A DNA stretch of 64,000 bases. Origin: Cryptomeria japonica. Lineage: Eukaryota > Streptophyta > Pinopsida > Cupressales > Cupressaceae. Under the pieces are notes generated by a model. The model searched no databases, was not told the DNA's origin, and saw nothing but the letters and a program-made list of their open reading frames with translations. The translations under genes and the position numbers were made by a program. Shown in pieces: positions 24,819 to 37,849 of this stretch (position 1 is its first letter; the number at the start of each line of letters is the position of its first letter). The stretch is from NCBI RefSeq assembly GCF_030272615.1, contig NC_081409.1, forward strand, positions 477,558,573-477,622,572, written 5' to 3'.

Positions 24819-26403
24819 TTAAAGAATAAGAAGAAGAAGAAGAAGAGTTAGAAAAGGAACAAGAAGAGGAGTATGATGAGGAGGGATTACCAGAAATTCC
24901 TAGTACTTCCCAGTCTAGAGGGAATAATTCCTCTTGCATCTCATGGTACTCCAAGTATAATTTCCTTTCTACTTTCTAATCCTATTCCTTTCAGTTCTAC
25001 CATTTCATATGCATCTGAAACTCCTAGTGTAGTGATTCACACCATCTCTTCCACAACAACTAGTGAATCAGCTCTAGATACACCACAAGATAACAGTGAT
25101 AATTTTTTCCTTCCTAATTTGTCTGAAGTGACTTCCTCCATGTTAGGATATTTTGATAAGATCATGTCAGAAACCAATCTTCCTCCCAAGGTTTCAATTG
25201 TTGAGAATCCACCTACAATAGTAACTATCACTCCTCTTATTGTGACCACAAACATACAAAATCAAGAGATTGCATCTCAGGTATTGATCATAGGAGTAGA
25301 AGATGATACACCTTTGCCACCCAGGCTAGTTTCCAATACCCCAAAAAGGAAGAAGAAAGCCATCTCCCTAGATGAATTTGACTTTAGCCAATTGGTTTTT
25401 GTAAAACCTAAGGGTACAAAGAAAACCAAAACTGCATCTAGGGTAAAGGTGGATAAGTCAAAGAACAAGTATGTAGAAATGGTGATTCCTCCTCTTGATA
25501 CAGACATAGACAAGATTCAGCCCACAGATTATGTTATTAACAAGATTTATTTGGGTAAGAAAAATCATGAAGGAACAGTAGAATATTCCTTGTCATCTTT
25601 TGATAATCTTGTGGTGAGGTATAATGAGGAAAAGGTCAAGAAGGATAGACTGAATAAACAGGTGGAACAAATCACAAACGTCTTGATCAAAATAACAAAT
25701 TCATCAGAGATAATTGATCCATTCATCTCATCAGCTGATGAATATACCATCAAGAAGGCTAAGAAAGTCAATTCATGAGGAAGATTAGTTGGTGAGTGGA
25801 TGGATAGGATACTCAGTCAAGGAACACATCGCATAAGTTCTGCATCTCCTAATCAATAATATGGAGAGTCTTAAGTCTGAGATAAATAAAATATTGGATC
25901 TATTCTCAGAGGAGTTAGACATACAATAGAAGGACTTTGAATCATGGTTGAAGTTAGAATTTTTTCAATTAGATGTTTTGGTTGATAATGGAGTGCTTCC
26001 TTCAAGGGATATGAACATTGAACAAAGAGAAGCACTAGAACATCAAATGAACACCCTGGAAATGCTTATCAAGGATATGAGAAAGGCCCAAAGGGAATTT
26101 AATGACAAAGGAAAGGATATCATTGAAAAGATATCAGCACTTCCTTGTACATTCCTTGATGAGAACCAAAGGCCTCTTCATGAAGATTTTATTAACAAAG
26201 AATTCAATTTGCTCACTGGAGAAGAAATAGATAAAGAAATTTTCTCAATATCTTCCATTGATAAGTTAATAGACATTCAAGTTAATCTGGATAATTTGGC
26301 TTCTCTTCTGAAGAAGCACAAAAAGTGTTATGTGAGCCTTAGAGATTCGATCACTCGGGTCAAAGTCATAGCAAGCCATACCAAGGGACTATCTAAAGAA
26401 TAG
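24819..26403 (+). pseudogene. Unknown retroelement ORF (E), C-terminal part
   Basis: This continues the E ORF after copia D. A Glu-rich run (GAA repeats, 24827-24850) joins the LLEEE stretch before the insertion. A Ser/Thr/Pro-rich low-complexity region follows (24873-25300). A basic segment comes next (KRKKKAISLDEFDFSQLVF, PKGTKKTKTASRVK), then a charged, largely helical C-terminus (25540-26403) with ALEHQMNTLEMLIKDM and ending SHTKGLSKE. At least two frameshifts occur. The domain order (globular N-terminus, low-complexity linker, coiled C-terminus) matches the B, G and F ORFs. No enzyme motif is seen. Confidence 0.65.
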
Positions 26404-27604
26404 ATGAATATATCTTTACAAAATTTTGAGGAATTCATGAAGCGAGATCAAAATGGAGTGTCTGGTGACACTTGGTAGTTTTCATAATTCTAAAAGTTGT
26501 AGATGCATTTTTGCAGTTAGATTTAGACACCTCAAGTGTCATTTTGTATTCATGTTTTTGCATCTCGAATATGCACATGTCCTAAGTCAAGTAAGACTCT
26601 TTTTTTTACTTAGTCATAGTTCTTCTAGATTATCTCATTGCACCTCACCTATATATGAGGTTTCTAATTGTAATTTTTATCTTTAATCTTATGCAATGAA
26701 ACCTACCGAAGTGAAGAGCAAAGTGAAACTTTGAGTTTATCTTGTTATTTTGCAAATTTGATCAAATAAGAAGGAAGCTTTGGCATTCAGACTTTGTGTT
26801 GAATACATTGTGGTTTATAGTGATATTGTTCTTATATCATTATGTTTATAAAGTCTCGTTTAGATCAAGTAAAAGCATTGTGAAATGATTTATTAAAAAG
26901 TAGAACAAATTTTGTAATGTAAACTTTGTATTACATTTCAATGTTTGTTAAATAGAATTAGTAATTAGTATAAGAGGTAGTGATTTGAAGACTTTGAGCT
27001 TCATTTTGTTATTTTGAGAAAAGACTATCAAAATTGCAATTATATATCAACACAAAGACTTTGTGATTTTCTTTGTTATTTGTAGAAGGTAGATAAGATT
27101 AAAAAATTATAAGACTTTGTGCTTGAACACTGTTTTCTCATCCCAAAGAAGCAATGGAGGACTTTACGCCTTTGTAGAAACTTTGTTTCTCTTTATTTGT
27201 ATTAATCATTACTTCTCCAAATTGTAACTTCTTTTCTAAAAAAAGAGGAAATAATAACATCTATTATAGAAATAGAATAGGATGATGTACCTTCCAAGTT
27301 TAGATAGGAATAATAGTTTGTATTTTGTTCTAAATAAAAGAGAGTAGTAAGAAAAAGGGGGATCCTTCCCTTATAATTAGGAGATATTTAATCTCACATA
27401 CTGTGTCTGAAACCACAATTTCATGAACTTCCCCAGTTTACAAAATTTTCACCCAGCAAATACAAAAAAAGACCTGAAATAAGTCGCAAAAACCCATGGG
27501 ATACTTTACAAAAATCTATTTTTACAAAAAAAAACTTTATTTTGAAAGAAACCTCGTGCTATGAATGAACAATATTTTTTCCAAGTGAATCCCTTCTAAT
27601 ATCA
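26404..27604. other. Non-coding region downstream of E ORF with repeated ACTTTG words
   Basis: No gene is visible. A TATATATGAGG box lies near 26650, soon after the E stop, as in element B. Between 26728 and 27195 the words ACTTTGTG, ACTTTGAG and ACTTTGTA recur at least eight times. Three of them are followed within 30 bp by TTGTTATTTTG or similar, suggesting degraded direct repeats. This is probably the 3' flank of element E. Confidence 0.45.
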
Positions 27605-28068
27605 TGTTGTAAAAAGAAAATAATGCATTATTATTCTATTATATATCAAAATTGTTAAATTTTGAAAATTTTGATACCATATTGAAGCAAAGATTGAGCT
27701 ATGATACTATGATGAATTTTGCAATACAAGCACCTACAAGATCAAACAACAAACAAAAACACCTTCCATAAATGAGAGTCACACAAATGAATTCTATATT
27801 AATTGAAAAGCATGAATACAAGAATGAATTATGATTGTACGATGAGGTGCTTATAAAGAAAGCACAAAGATGCCATGAGCTAAAATTAGGAGAACTAAAG
27901 TGCAAGCATGAGGAGCTAAAAAAACTTAACCCTAGCTAAACTGGATGCACAAAATCTAAACTAGATGCATAACTAAAGAAACTAGAACCAAGAACTCCTA
28001 AGTAAACTTAAGAAAAAAAGAATAACTAGTTGTAAAAAAGTAACTAATCTAGCTAAAATCCTCTAACA
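27605..28068 (-). repeat. Candidate copia LTR flanked by both PBS-like and PPT-like sites
   Basis: On the minus strand this 464-bp block starts TGTTAGAGGATTTTAGC and ends TTTTTACAACA. A PPT-like CATTTAAGGGTGGG precedes it (28082-28069). A PBS-like TGATATTAGAAGGG follows it (27604-27591). The flanks TATCA and CCCAC do not form a TSD, so it is not a simple solo LTR. I saw no partner LTR in the window. Confidence 0.5.
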
Positions 28069-29334
28069 CCCACCCTTAAATGAAATTTAGGGTGAGTTAA
28101 ATAACTCTAAATGCATGAATGTAGAAATGGATCTTGACAACAAAAGACCTGGTAAAGTACCCATGTACAAAATGGAGGTCTCTCTAAGAAGAGAAAAGGG
28201 GAAACCATTTGGGAAAAAACCCCTCTCCAAAAGTGAGAGATACAATGCATGAAAAAAATATGAATTGCTCTCTTGGGATGTGCAAAATTTTTCTTTTGTG
28301 CTAAAATTATCTGGTTTTTTGCCTCATGGCCTAAACCTTAATTCTTAAACCCTAAACCTTAGTACTCATTCTCTTTTCCCTTTTCTTTTTGTTATATAAT
28401 CAATTTTTGACTTGCTAGAGTCAGTATCTGGTTCCTTTAGTCACAACTCAAGCCTCTTAGTTCATTATTTTGACCAACCCCATGTGTTAGCCAGCCCGTC
28501 CTTGTGGTCTTAGTCTTTTTGTTTTTTCGTACAAGTTTCCTTAGATCAACGGTTGTGATCTTCACCCAGTTGTGCAATTAGTGAAAACTGCTCACCTGAC
28601 CTAACTCCGCAACCCCACCCGTGGACGTGGCACAAGGGCCCCACTGAAGATGACTCTTTACACATAGACAAATAATATCATGACATATTTGAGACTCTGT
28701 GGCATGATAGGAGTATGGGCCCCACATGTCCACCTCATAGTTGTGATAACAAGTGCCCATATCTCCTGAGATCAATGGGTCAGATTGATTGTGCAACTAT
28801 GTAATTAGACAAAGGTTCTCGTGAAACCTAACTCTGCAACCCTAAAAATCTTATAAACAATTACAATTTAATAAAAATAAAATGGAGTTATGTTCTCCTT
28901 TAATTTCATCGTTGCCTAAAAGGATTTTTGTTGTTGAATCCATAACTTTCAAATATCAATCTTAACAGCTAAATCGTATCATCCCATTTCATATGTGCAT
29001 GTAGTTAATGAGTAGATTTTGTCATTATAACCAAGATAATTGATTCAATTTAGCTCACTTTTATCTCACCATGCTCTTACGCTATCCTAGTATGCTCTGT
29101 ATAACTCGCAATTCAATTTTCCAAGTGCTAGGATTTTGTTCTAGTGTTTTGCCATAGTTACAATTGCACTTATTACATATTTGAGACTATGTAATCTCGG
29201 TATTTTCTATCAAGGTTATAGCTTTATAAATTGTAGTATAGTATTATCAAGTATTGCTGAGAGTTCCTTTTTGTATAATTTTGTTCTTGAACCCTAGAAA
29301 GTGCTTGTACTTGTATAAATCCTAGGTCTAAAAT
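28069..29334. other. Non-coding sequence upstream of H ORF
   Basis: No gene is visible. A direct repeat of about 75 bp, diverged, occurs at roughly 28550-28620 and 28770-28845 (both begin GATCAAYGG and end AACTCYGCAACCC). Degenerate telomere-like words (CCTAAACCTTA, AAACCCTAAACC) lie near 28330-28360. This is presumably the leader of element H. Confidence 0.4.
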
Positions 29335-29864
29335 ATGGTCGAGTCCTCCAACTAGGGCAAGAGGAATTTTGTAGAAGAAATAACTACACATCTCCCTGGG
29401 TCAACAAAGACCCAAGAGAGTTCCAAACCAATTACTAGACATAATTGAGAACATCAATAGATGTAGGGACCCCATAATTGAAACATGGGGGTTTATTCTC
29501 TGGAGGATGGGCTATAACAAGAAGAAAGAATGGGTGCTTGTATCTAACATTTGGAGTTATAATTTGTCAATATTGGTTGTTCTAAATGTTTTGTAAATAT
29601 TTATTTGGTCACAATAATTGCTCACAATTACAAACCTAATGTGAGAGAAATTGTGGCCAAGGATGGAGGAAGATTGGTGGTCATCACCAAGGAGGTGATT
29701 GATGAATTTTGTATGCTCAATGCTAATGCCGATTGGCCTATCAACTCGGAGGAGCTTGAGAAAGAATATAAGACCCATGAGAGATTATATAGGGATAAGA
29801 TTTCATCTTTTAGACCTATAAACTTGAAGAGTGATAAGAGAACATTCACTTCAAAAGATGTTGT
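29335..29864 (+). pseudogene. Unknown ORF of element H, N-terminal part
   Basis: The ORF starts ATG at 29335 (MVESSN, stop, GKRNFVEEI), parallel to MEASSSQGNRKVIEI of element G. It stays in one frame to the insertion, through GRLVVITKEVIDEFCML and SEELEKEYKTHERLYR, which match NPMVVINKQTIDMVF and REFFNLEDIYRKWRL of element B. At 29860-29864 copia I is inserted (TSD GTTGT), and the frame continues exactly at 48272. Confidence 0.75.
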
Positions 29865-31211
29865 TGTAAGGAAAACACAGTGCGGACAAACGCTTCCCTA
29901 ATGTCAATTTGTAGGGGAAACAAGACTAGAGTGTTTTAAAACTTTACAGAATACTAAGATTAGCATATACAAAATAGAGACAATATTAGAAATCAAACAC
30001 ACATAGAGATAAACACCATGAATTTACATGGGAAACCTTTTTGGGAAAAAACCCACCACCGACAACAAGATCACTTTATTCTCAGCAAAGAAACTTTATA
30101 ATAAAGTATGTTATCACAGCATAGATGTTCACTCTGATCACTTTGGTTACACACCATAGTATACGGCTTATCATCAAAACAACCACCATGTTCGAGTCTC
30201 CTCTTGGCTTCATATACATTTTCATATCGACCGTTCAAATGTTAGTTTGCACCAATCGGTTAGACATCTAACTGTCTGCATCGGTCTGCATTCGTGAGAA
30301 AACAATTATCCCACATGCATCCAAGAATCGAACCAATTCATATTCAAATACACAGGCTAAGACAAGTCGACTCCATTAGGTATTGAAGTAGCTTCATTAC
30401 TACATCTCCAATGGCCGGTGATAGACCCGATCACCGAAGGCGATTCCATCGAGTATCGGCAAGACAAACATTCAGCTATCTTGAACATTTGATCTTTCTC
30501 TCTATGCTCTGCCATGCGGGACCCCCTGATTGGTTTCGGGGTCCCTACTCTGACATCTTAGCATGTCCTCACTATCCACCTGGAATTGTTCTTTGTCAGT
30601 GGGTCATGATGGAAAGTCTCACAAGAAATTTCCCATCGCAACCTAGTGACCACCATCGGATCATCTGTGATCATCATCCGATCATTTTGATTTGCTCGGC
30701 TTTTAATTCACCTTAGTCGCTCTCCTGCTGGGTCCCACCACTTGGTCACCATGTCGTGAGGAATATACTAACGAGCAGTTTCCCATCGCGACATAACAAC
30801 CACCATTGGATCAACCTTGATCGTCATTCGATCATCTCCAATCTGCACGACCCTTATCTCGCATGGACCACTCACTTATGTCAGGCCCCACCATGGTCGC
30901 CAAGTCATAGGAAATAACATACATGCATCTTTCCATAGCGGTAAAGCAATGACCATTGGATCAAGATCTAAACTGCAAGTCTTTTATCCTTTCATCCAAC
31001 TGATAACCGATGCTACCTTGATGACCGAAGATGACTTCGTCGGGTCATCGTGATGACTTCAAACCTACTACTCAAAGCTTCGATATGTTGAGTTCATTGG
31101 CAAAGGTTATATCGATAGAATTCATAGATTTTCTTCACACTGTTTCATCGGCCAGAGTTAACCCAATCAGTATGAACAAAGGTGAAGTGAATTAGAGGCA
31201 TAATTCCAACA
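29865..31211 (-). repeat. 3' LTR of copia I
   Basis: The 1347-bp LTR pairs with 46920-48266. It contains several GATCATC...GATGATC and CATCGG inverted words (about 30650-30840 and 31020-31050). ORFs inside it are not conserved in the partner LTR. Confidence 0.9.
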
Positions 31212-31226
31212 AACTCCCACTTGATG
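31212..31226 (-). promoter_or_regulatory. Polypurine tract of copia I
   Basis: The minus strand reads CATCAAGTGGGAGTT, directly abutting the 3' LTR. Confidence 0.85.
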
Positions 31227-31305
31227 AGGAATTCATTGGACTGCTTGGGAACTTTCCAAACATTATAGAGAGGGATGGGTATTGAGACCCATCGAGTTAC
31301 AACAC

Positions 31306-32098
31306 TATTAGGGTTCCCACAGATACTGAGAGGTGGGGGGGTGAATCAGTATCTGACCGGTTATGAAATTTTCTTAAAACTGAATATGCAGAATATAAAG
31401 TAACAGTATACCGGTATGCAAGAATTAATGCAAATAACAGAATCAAAAGCATCCACATGAAAATAACACCATAACACAAGATGTTTTACAAGGAAACTTG
31501 GTGTGGGAAAAACCTCGGTGGGATTTGTGACCCACAATATTCACTTACTGGCCAATAAGAGAATATTACTTACAATAGGGGCCTACACATGTAGGAAGGC
31601 CAACTACCTAGAGCTCACTGCTCAATCACACTGACTTACAATGAGGATTTACATAAATCCAATATTCTATACTGCTTTACAATAGCATCTTCAATGCCAG
31701 ATTCAGTACCGGTTCTTGCTCTGTTATTTACATATACCCTTGACCTACAATTCGCACATTAGGTCTGCCTTATAATTTATTTATTTTATCCATGTCTTAC
31801 AAAATGCCTACAATGATCTCTTTTATATACAAAAGTCATTTTACAATTTGCCAAGTCGGCTTACAATGATAAACAAAATATTACATATCAAAAATCCTAT
31901 CGGCCTCTGTGCCGATATACATATTTCCTTCTGTGTCGGTGCCGGGGTAGATTGATTTTGTTGATGTCGGAGCACTCTTGTTTGAGTAATGCTTTGCTGG
32001 TATAATGTCTTGTTGGTGCCATAGGATTGCAAGGTTGCCATCAATGACAAAAGCTTCAATCACACACAATGTCTCATTGGAGTGTCCATATGCCAACA
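31306..32098 (-). repeat. 3' LTR of element F
   Basis: The 793-bp LTR, plus-strand ends TATTAGGG (from TGTTAGGG) and TGCCAACA, matches its partner throughout. The partner shows where element B was inserted. Confidence 0.92.
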
Positions 32099-32112
32099 AT
32101 CTCCCCCTTTGG
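32099..32112 (-). promoter_or_regulatory. Polypurine tract of element F
   Basis: The minus strand reads CCAAAGGGGGAGAT, abutting the 3' LTR. Confidence 0.9.
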
Positions 32113-32303
32113 CATTGATGGCAACACTCATGAGAAATTTCAAAAAGATATCCAAAAATGTGTATACCAAAAAAATGTTACCAAAAATATGAGGGCTCCC
32201 CCTGAGCTTGTGATCCCTGTGTTTTGAATTTTCTCATCTACTACTCCCCCTTTGGCATCAATGACAAAGGTTAGTAGATTTGTAGTTGTACCAATTCATA
32301 ATG

Positions 32304-35300
32304 TCAACCTTGTAGTTTGGTAGTTATTATCTGAAGAATATCTCCCAAAATTAAGTTTATACCATCCATAAACTTCTTGCTCTCCTTTATTGCTATCTCA
32401 GTTCTGTGTAATGTACCGGTGAGATGCTGTAAGTGCTCTGTCGGTGTTTTTCTACCCTGTGTTAGTGCCTCTGAGATTTCCTTACGCAGAGATGCTAAAT
32501 AGTCCAATCTTGGATTTAGTTTAGATCTCAAAAATTTTGCCTTGTTTATTATTTTCTCTTTTTCTCTTTCTAATTTGAGCAATTCTTCCTCAAAATTTGT
32601 TATCTTTTCCTCAAAAACTAATAATGTATCGGGTGAGTTAACAAAATTATTAGCAAGTTTATTGATATCTTCCTGTACCTTGCTCATCTTTTTGTCTACA
32701 TCCGTGGTCAAAAAGTTTATCTTACAGGTGTCTTTATACAGAGTTTTGTACTCTTTCAATAAATTGCACAATTCCAGTAGAAGTGTGTCAAATTCCCTGT
32801 TACACTTCTTTATTCCTTCCTCAAAGAATTTCTATTTCTCTTTTTCTACACTTTCCTTTACATTTTCTACCTTTGTTTGCTCAAAATTTCGAGAAATATA
32901 TTTACAAAGTGTATCCAACTGGCCTAAAGAATCTTTGTTGGCTATATTACAATTTGGAGCTATTAATTTCAAAACTGGAATTGAATCATCTATTGCTTTA
33001 TAGGCTTGTGATCTATAATCAGTTATTTTCTTGATAGATTCAAGCAATACCTCTATTACATTTGATGGTGACCCAGTAAACTAAGTGCCAGTGGAAGGGA
33101 CCATGCTGGTATTGACCTCTGGTAGGTCTGTTTGTGTCTCCATCTCTTTAAGCACAGTTTTTCCTGCATCATTTCTTACCGGTGGCATCTTTTCTAGAGC
33201 CTTTAGCTCTGTTGGTTGCTCTATTTGTGTTCCAGATTCCATCTTTTTCTCTGAATCTACTATCGGTTGCTCTTGGTTTCCTATTGCCAGTTGCTCTTTA
33301 TTATCAGATTTATCTGTCGTATCCTTATCTACCACTACGTTGATTTTTTTGAGTATCAACATTCACAGTATTTAGGACTTCAGGATTAGGATTGTTATCC
33401 TCTGTGTCCATGCTTTCAGCTGCCGGTTGATCTTCTGTAGTTGTTTTTACCGGTGGAGTATTTAAATGAGGTGGGGGTAAGTTGTCTCTAATCTTGATAC
33501 TTGGCGATCCACCAACTTTACCTTTCCCTTTGTCCTTTTGATATACCAGAATGGGCTTGGGATTCATATATTCTTCTTGTTTTTCTTTTTCAACCAAGAA
33601 TCTATCCCAACCATCTTCTGTTTCAGTTGAAACTTCAGTAACTCTACCTGCCATTAATGATATTTGCCAGTGTACAATGGAAAAGACTGTCCGGTTGGCC
33701 TGAGCTATCAAATCATCAATTTCCTTAGGTGAGTTGACCGGGTATACTACAAGTAATTTTTCTATTTTAATTTTCTTATCCAACTCAATTATTTCTTGCC
33801 TTCTGGCCTCAAGTCTTTTATATAATTCATCAGGAATTTCATTTAGGACTTGCATCAAAAAATTTTATACATGTCCATGTGTAGTATAACACTTTCCTCA
33901 ACTTGTCCTTTCTCATCTTCTGATAGGGTGTCATAGATTTTCCCTATGTTTTTCAATTTACCTTCCTCTGTGATTTCATTCAATAATATGTCAAAAGGGG
34001 CCAAGTCAGTGTCTGTCTTCTTCTTCCTTTTGGGAGTCAACTTTTTCTTAGGTGTGGCTTTCTTGACTGGAGACCTTACAGCTTGTTGCTTTTGTCTTGT
34101 CCTTCTAGGTGAAGGAGTGGATACCAGTGAGGGGTCTCTTTTCCTAACAACTCTTTTGAAAGTTACTGGCATATCTCCTTCTGAGGAGGTATCTACTAGT
34201 GATAGATGAGTTTCAGGTTGTTGGGCTACCAACTCTTCTTCAGTTATGTCGGTTTTCTTTAATACATCATCTTTTAAGGCTTTTGCTTGCCTGCTTCCTT
34301 TCCTCAGAGGTGCCTCAACTTTCTTTACTCTCTTTTTAGATTGAAGTTGACTTTCAATGTGCTCAGCACTACCAAATACTTCTTCCTTTGGTTCATTGCG
34401 GGCTTCCAGAAGTGCTTTGGCATAAGTTTCCACTATGTGGTCATCTGTTTCATACCCCATTTCTATAACCCAGATTGTTCTTGGGATGACTGCTTCCATC
34501 CAGATCTCATCCTTTTTGATTACAAAGCATATATCATCCTTGTATTTGTTGATGATTTCCTATGATAGTCTGATCCTCTTATTCATTTTGACCTTTAGTG
34601 CTTGAAAATACTCATGGATATTCTTTTCTTTGTTTTCACCCATGTTGTTGAATAAGTCAGACAATTGTTTTCCTACCGGTATGTCAAATCCAAAATCCTT
34701 GTTGCCTATACCGAGAGCCTGTTTGGTTATATGTAGCATTAAGCATACAAGTAAATTTCCAAATCTAAAGGTTCCTTTCTTATCCTTCTTGATTTTTGCC
34801 AAATTGTCAATTAACTCATCTTTTAACCATTCACAGATATCAATTTTCACATTGTCCTTAACCATGTCATAAGCACTCTTTATGCATAAACTGGAAACAG
34901 AGTTAAGCCTATTTGCATGAGTTGCTTTGTAACCTAGAATCATGCTAATGAATCTCACATTTGTATCAGTCACATCATTAACCCTCAATGATCTTTTGTC
35001 GAATGTTGCACTAGTTAGTTTCATTACTAGGTCATTGGAGACCTTCTTGGTTTTATCGGGTCTGGTACCGGTGGAAGGTAACCGTGTTACTGCTTTCATA
35101 GCTACCTTTGTAATTTTATGCACTGAGTCAAGCCAAAAGAATGAGCCATGTACCCTACTAAGAACTATCCTAACTACTTCCTTGGGAAATTCAGGAATGT
35201 AGAGGATTTCAGTGAATCCTAGGGTTTCAACAATTTTATGTTCAAGTTTCACATTTCTGGCATTGTCACATATAACAGATTTATACATGTTTTTGATTTC

Positions 35301-35507
35301 TTCATCACCTAATTCTTCTATGTTGCAATGAATATACATTCTAGGGTCTTCTACATAAACAACACCCTTTGGAATTTGGGAAAAAGGACCTATGTTGTCA
35401 TCTTTCTTAGCTACCTCGGGAACTAGCTGAAACACGGGCCTAGGTCATCTTATAACCTCGACTACTGTAGGGTTTGCTATGAATTCAGGTGCAGAGGAGG
35501 ATGCCAT
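32304..35507 (-). pseudogene. Unknown ~1050-codon ORF of element F
   Basis: The ORF begins at an ATG at 35507 (MASSSAPEFIANPTVVEVIR), then TGA where CGA or another sense codon likely stood, and runs to 32304 with a handful of stops and frameshifts; one shift is at a T6 run near 33858. N-terminal residues 1-310 form a globular region (VYVEDPRMYIHCNIEELGDE, VHGSFFWLDSVHKITKV). Next comes a Lys/Arg-rich linker (KKATPKKKLTPKRKKKTDTD), then an acidic Pro/Thr-rich region, then a coiled-coil C-terminus (VFEEKITNFEEELLKLERE). It occupies the place of pol. No known enzyme motif is present. It may be a structural or RNA-binding protein; this is inference. Confidence 0.8.
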
Positions 35508-35813
35508 GATGATAAATAGTTTTTTCTACCTTTGGATGGATTGATTGCTGAAGTGCTTTGCCTCTTTGCTCGGAATGCCTTAGCTCGGAAATCTTCGCGC
35601 TCTCTGAAGGTTTGAATTCACGGTGAAATGAAATGGAGCCAAAAACCTTATTTTGTAAAGTCTTTTCTGCCACCTACCACATTAATTGTTTGTCGGCAAT
35701 GTATTAACTCAACTTTATTTTCCGGTAATGAAGGATTTTCAACTTCTTTTCTCTAACCGAGGGAATAATAGCACATGTGTCATTAAATTGCCAAACCCTT
35801 AAGATAATTTTCT

Positions 35814-36998
35814 TCAATTTGATGAAGAACATCCTGCTGGTGGAGCATTGCTCTCTCCTGCCGATGGAGCATCATATTGTCCTGCCAGTGAAGCATTTGT
35901 TGGTTTTACCGGTGGAGGAGTAACCCCAATATTTAGATCACCTTTTCTAATCCATTGCTTTGAAAATTCTTGATTAACCTCTTCAACCTTTTCTTTACCT
36001 TTCAAGCTAGTACTTTTGTTATCTACCGGTGTACCTTTACTTCTATAGAATTTAGCAATATGACCAATCTTGTTACATGCATAACAAGTTACATTATTTT
36101 TCTGAATAGATTTCCCATAACCTATGCTAGTTTGTGTTCTGCATTTATTTGATAAATGACCAAATCTTCCACAAACATAACATCTTACATTCATTTTGCA
36201 ATTTTCAGAGTTATGACCAATTTTGTTGCATTTGGTGCATTGACCGGTGGGAGGATTGATGTTTTGATAATTCCTAGATCTACATTCATTTTCCCTTTGA
36301 CCATATTTATTACAGTTAAAGCATTTTCCATTGAATTTATAAGTATTAGAGGGTCTTACCGGTTTGCTTTGATCCTGGGTATTTGCAGTACGGGAGCTTT
36401 CTCCAACTTGAAATCCAACTCCAGAAGTGTCACCTTTGGGTTTTTGATTCTTCAATAAGGTACCAAGTTCTTCTGAGCTTTTCTTGAATTTTTCTTTGTG
36501 TTGATTTGCAGTTTCCAATTCCCTTTCCAAGATCTCTTTTTGTCTCATTAGTTCATTCGAGTCATTTTGAGTATGCATCAGATCTGTCTTCAACATATCA
36601 TTTTCATAGCTAAGTCTTGTGTTCTCATTTGCTGCATCACTTAGTCTTCTGGTCAATTCTTCTTCATTCCTCTTTCTGTCCTCAATCTCTTTGCAGAATC
36701 TCATAGTCATATCCTGCATTTCATTTTTTGTTGTCATGATCTCTTGTTTCAATTTGCTTATCATATCATTTAATGATTCCTTTTCGTCATTTTCATTTTG
36801 CAATTTTTCACAAAGTTCTCTTCTCTTGTTTCTTGTAATAGTAAGATTTTCTTGAAGTGCCTGAATAATGTCCTGAGCTGCTTTTAAATCATCTTCTAAT
36901 TTGATATTTTTCAACTTCTCTGCATCATAGTCAGTAAGAGCTCCTTCAAGTTGCTTCATCAGATTTTCCATCTTTACCGATGTCAAGATCTTCCTCAA
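35814..36998 (-). pseudogene. Zinc-knuckle gag remnant of element F
   Basis: This 394-codon open frame has an N-terminal coiled coil (residues ~10-185, heptad-rich with Glu/Lys/Leu) and four CCHC knuckles (~225-335). Knuckles two (CTKCNKIGHNSENC) and three (CYVCGRFGHLSNKC) are intact. Knuckle one has Gln for His, and knuckle four has Tyr for the last Cys. A Pro/Ser/Gly tail follows. The UBN2 region normally found at the N-terminus of copia gag is missing, so the frame is probably a 5'-truncated SIRE-like gag. It lies directly inside the PBS. Family knowledge: knuckles bind genomic RNA for packaging. Confidence 0.85.
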
Positions 36999-37025
36999 GT
37001 TGTTAGACTTTTGAAAATAGAGGAC

Positions 37026-37040
37026 CAGGCTCTAATACCA
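37026..37040 (-). promoter_or_regulatory. Primer binding site of element F
   Basis: The minus strand reads TGGTATTAGAGCCTGG, two bases from the 5' LTR. It is an initiator tRNA-Met complement with one transition. Confidence 0.9.
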
Positions 37041-37849
37041 ATTGTTAGGGTTCCCACAGATACTGAGAGGGGGGTGAATCAGTATCTGACCGGTTATGAA
37101 ATTTTCTTAAAACTAAATATGCAGAATATAAAGTAATAGTATACCGGTATGCAAGAATTAATGCAAATAATAGAAGCAAAAGCATCCACATGAAAAGAAC
37201 ACCATAACACAAGATGTTTTATGAGGAAACCCGGTGTGGGAAAAACCTCGGTGGGATTTGTGACGCACAATATTCACTTACTGGCCAATAAGAGAATATT
37301 ACTTACAATAGGGGCCTACACATGTAGGAAGGCCAACTGCCTAGAGCTCACTGCTCAACAAGAAGTCACACTGACTTACAATGAGGATTTACATAAATCT
37401 AATATTTTGTACTGCTTTACAATAGCATCTTCAATGCCAGATTCAGTAAAGGTTCTTGCTCTATTCTTTACATATACCCTTGACCTACAATTCGCACATT
37501 AGGTCTGCCTTATAATTTATTTATTTTATCCTTGTCTTACAAATGCCTACAATGATCTCTTTTATATACAAGAGTCATTTTACAATTTGCCAAGTCGGCT
37601 TACAATGATAAACAAAATATTACATATCAAAAATCCTGTCGGCCTCTGTGCCGGTATACATATTTCCTTCTGTGTCGGTGCCAGTGTAGATTGATTTTGT
37701 TGATGCTAGAGCACTGTTGTTTGAGTAATGCTTTGCTGATATAATGTCTTGCCGGTGCCATAGGATTGCAAGGTTGCCATCTATTGAACAATATATTTGA
37801 AAATCAAGAAGTCTTCCCAAAGGCGTGAGTGCTAAAGGGTCATCAGCCA

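Noticed and set aside
24820-24855. GAA microsatellite as an independent repeat feature
   Set aside because: It is a short run encoding the Glu-rich segment of the E ORF and needs no separate explanation.
28330-28360. Interstitial telomere repeat
   Set aside because: CCTAAACC-like words are few and irregular; this looks like ordinary AT-rich plant sequence.
30411-31053. ORFs in the copia I LTR
   Set aside because: The partner LTR at 46920-48266 does not keep these frames open, so they are chance.
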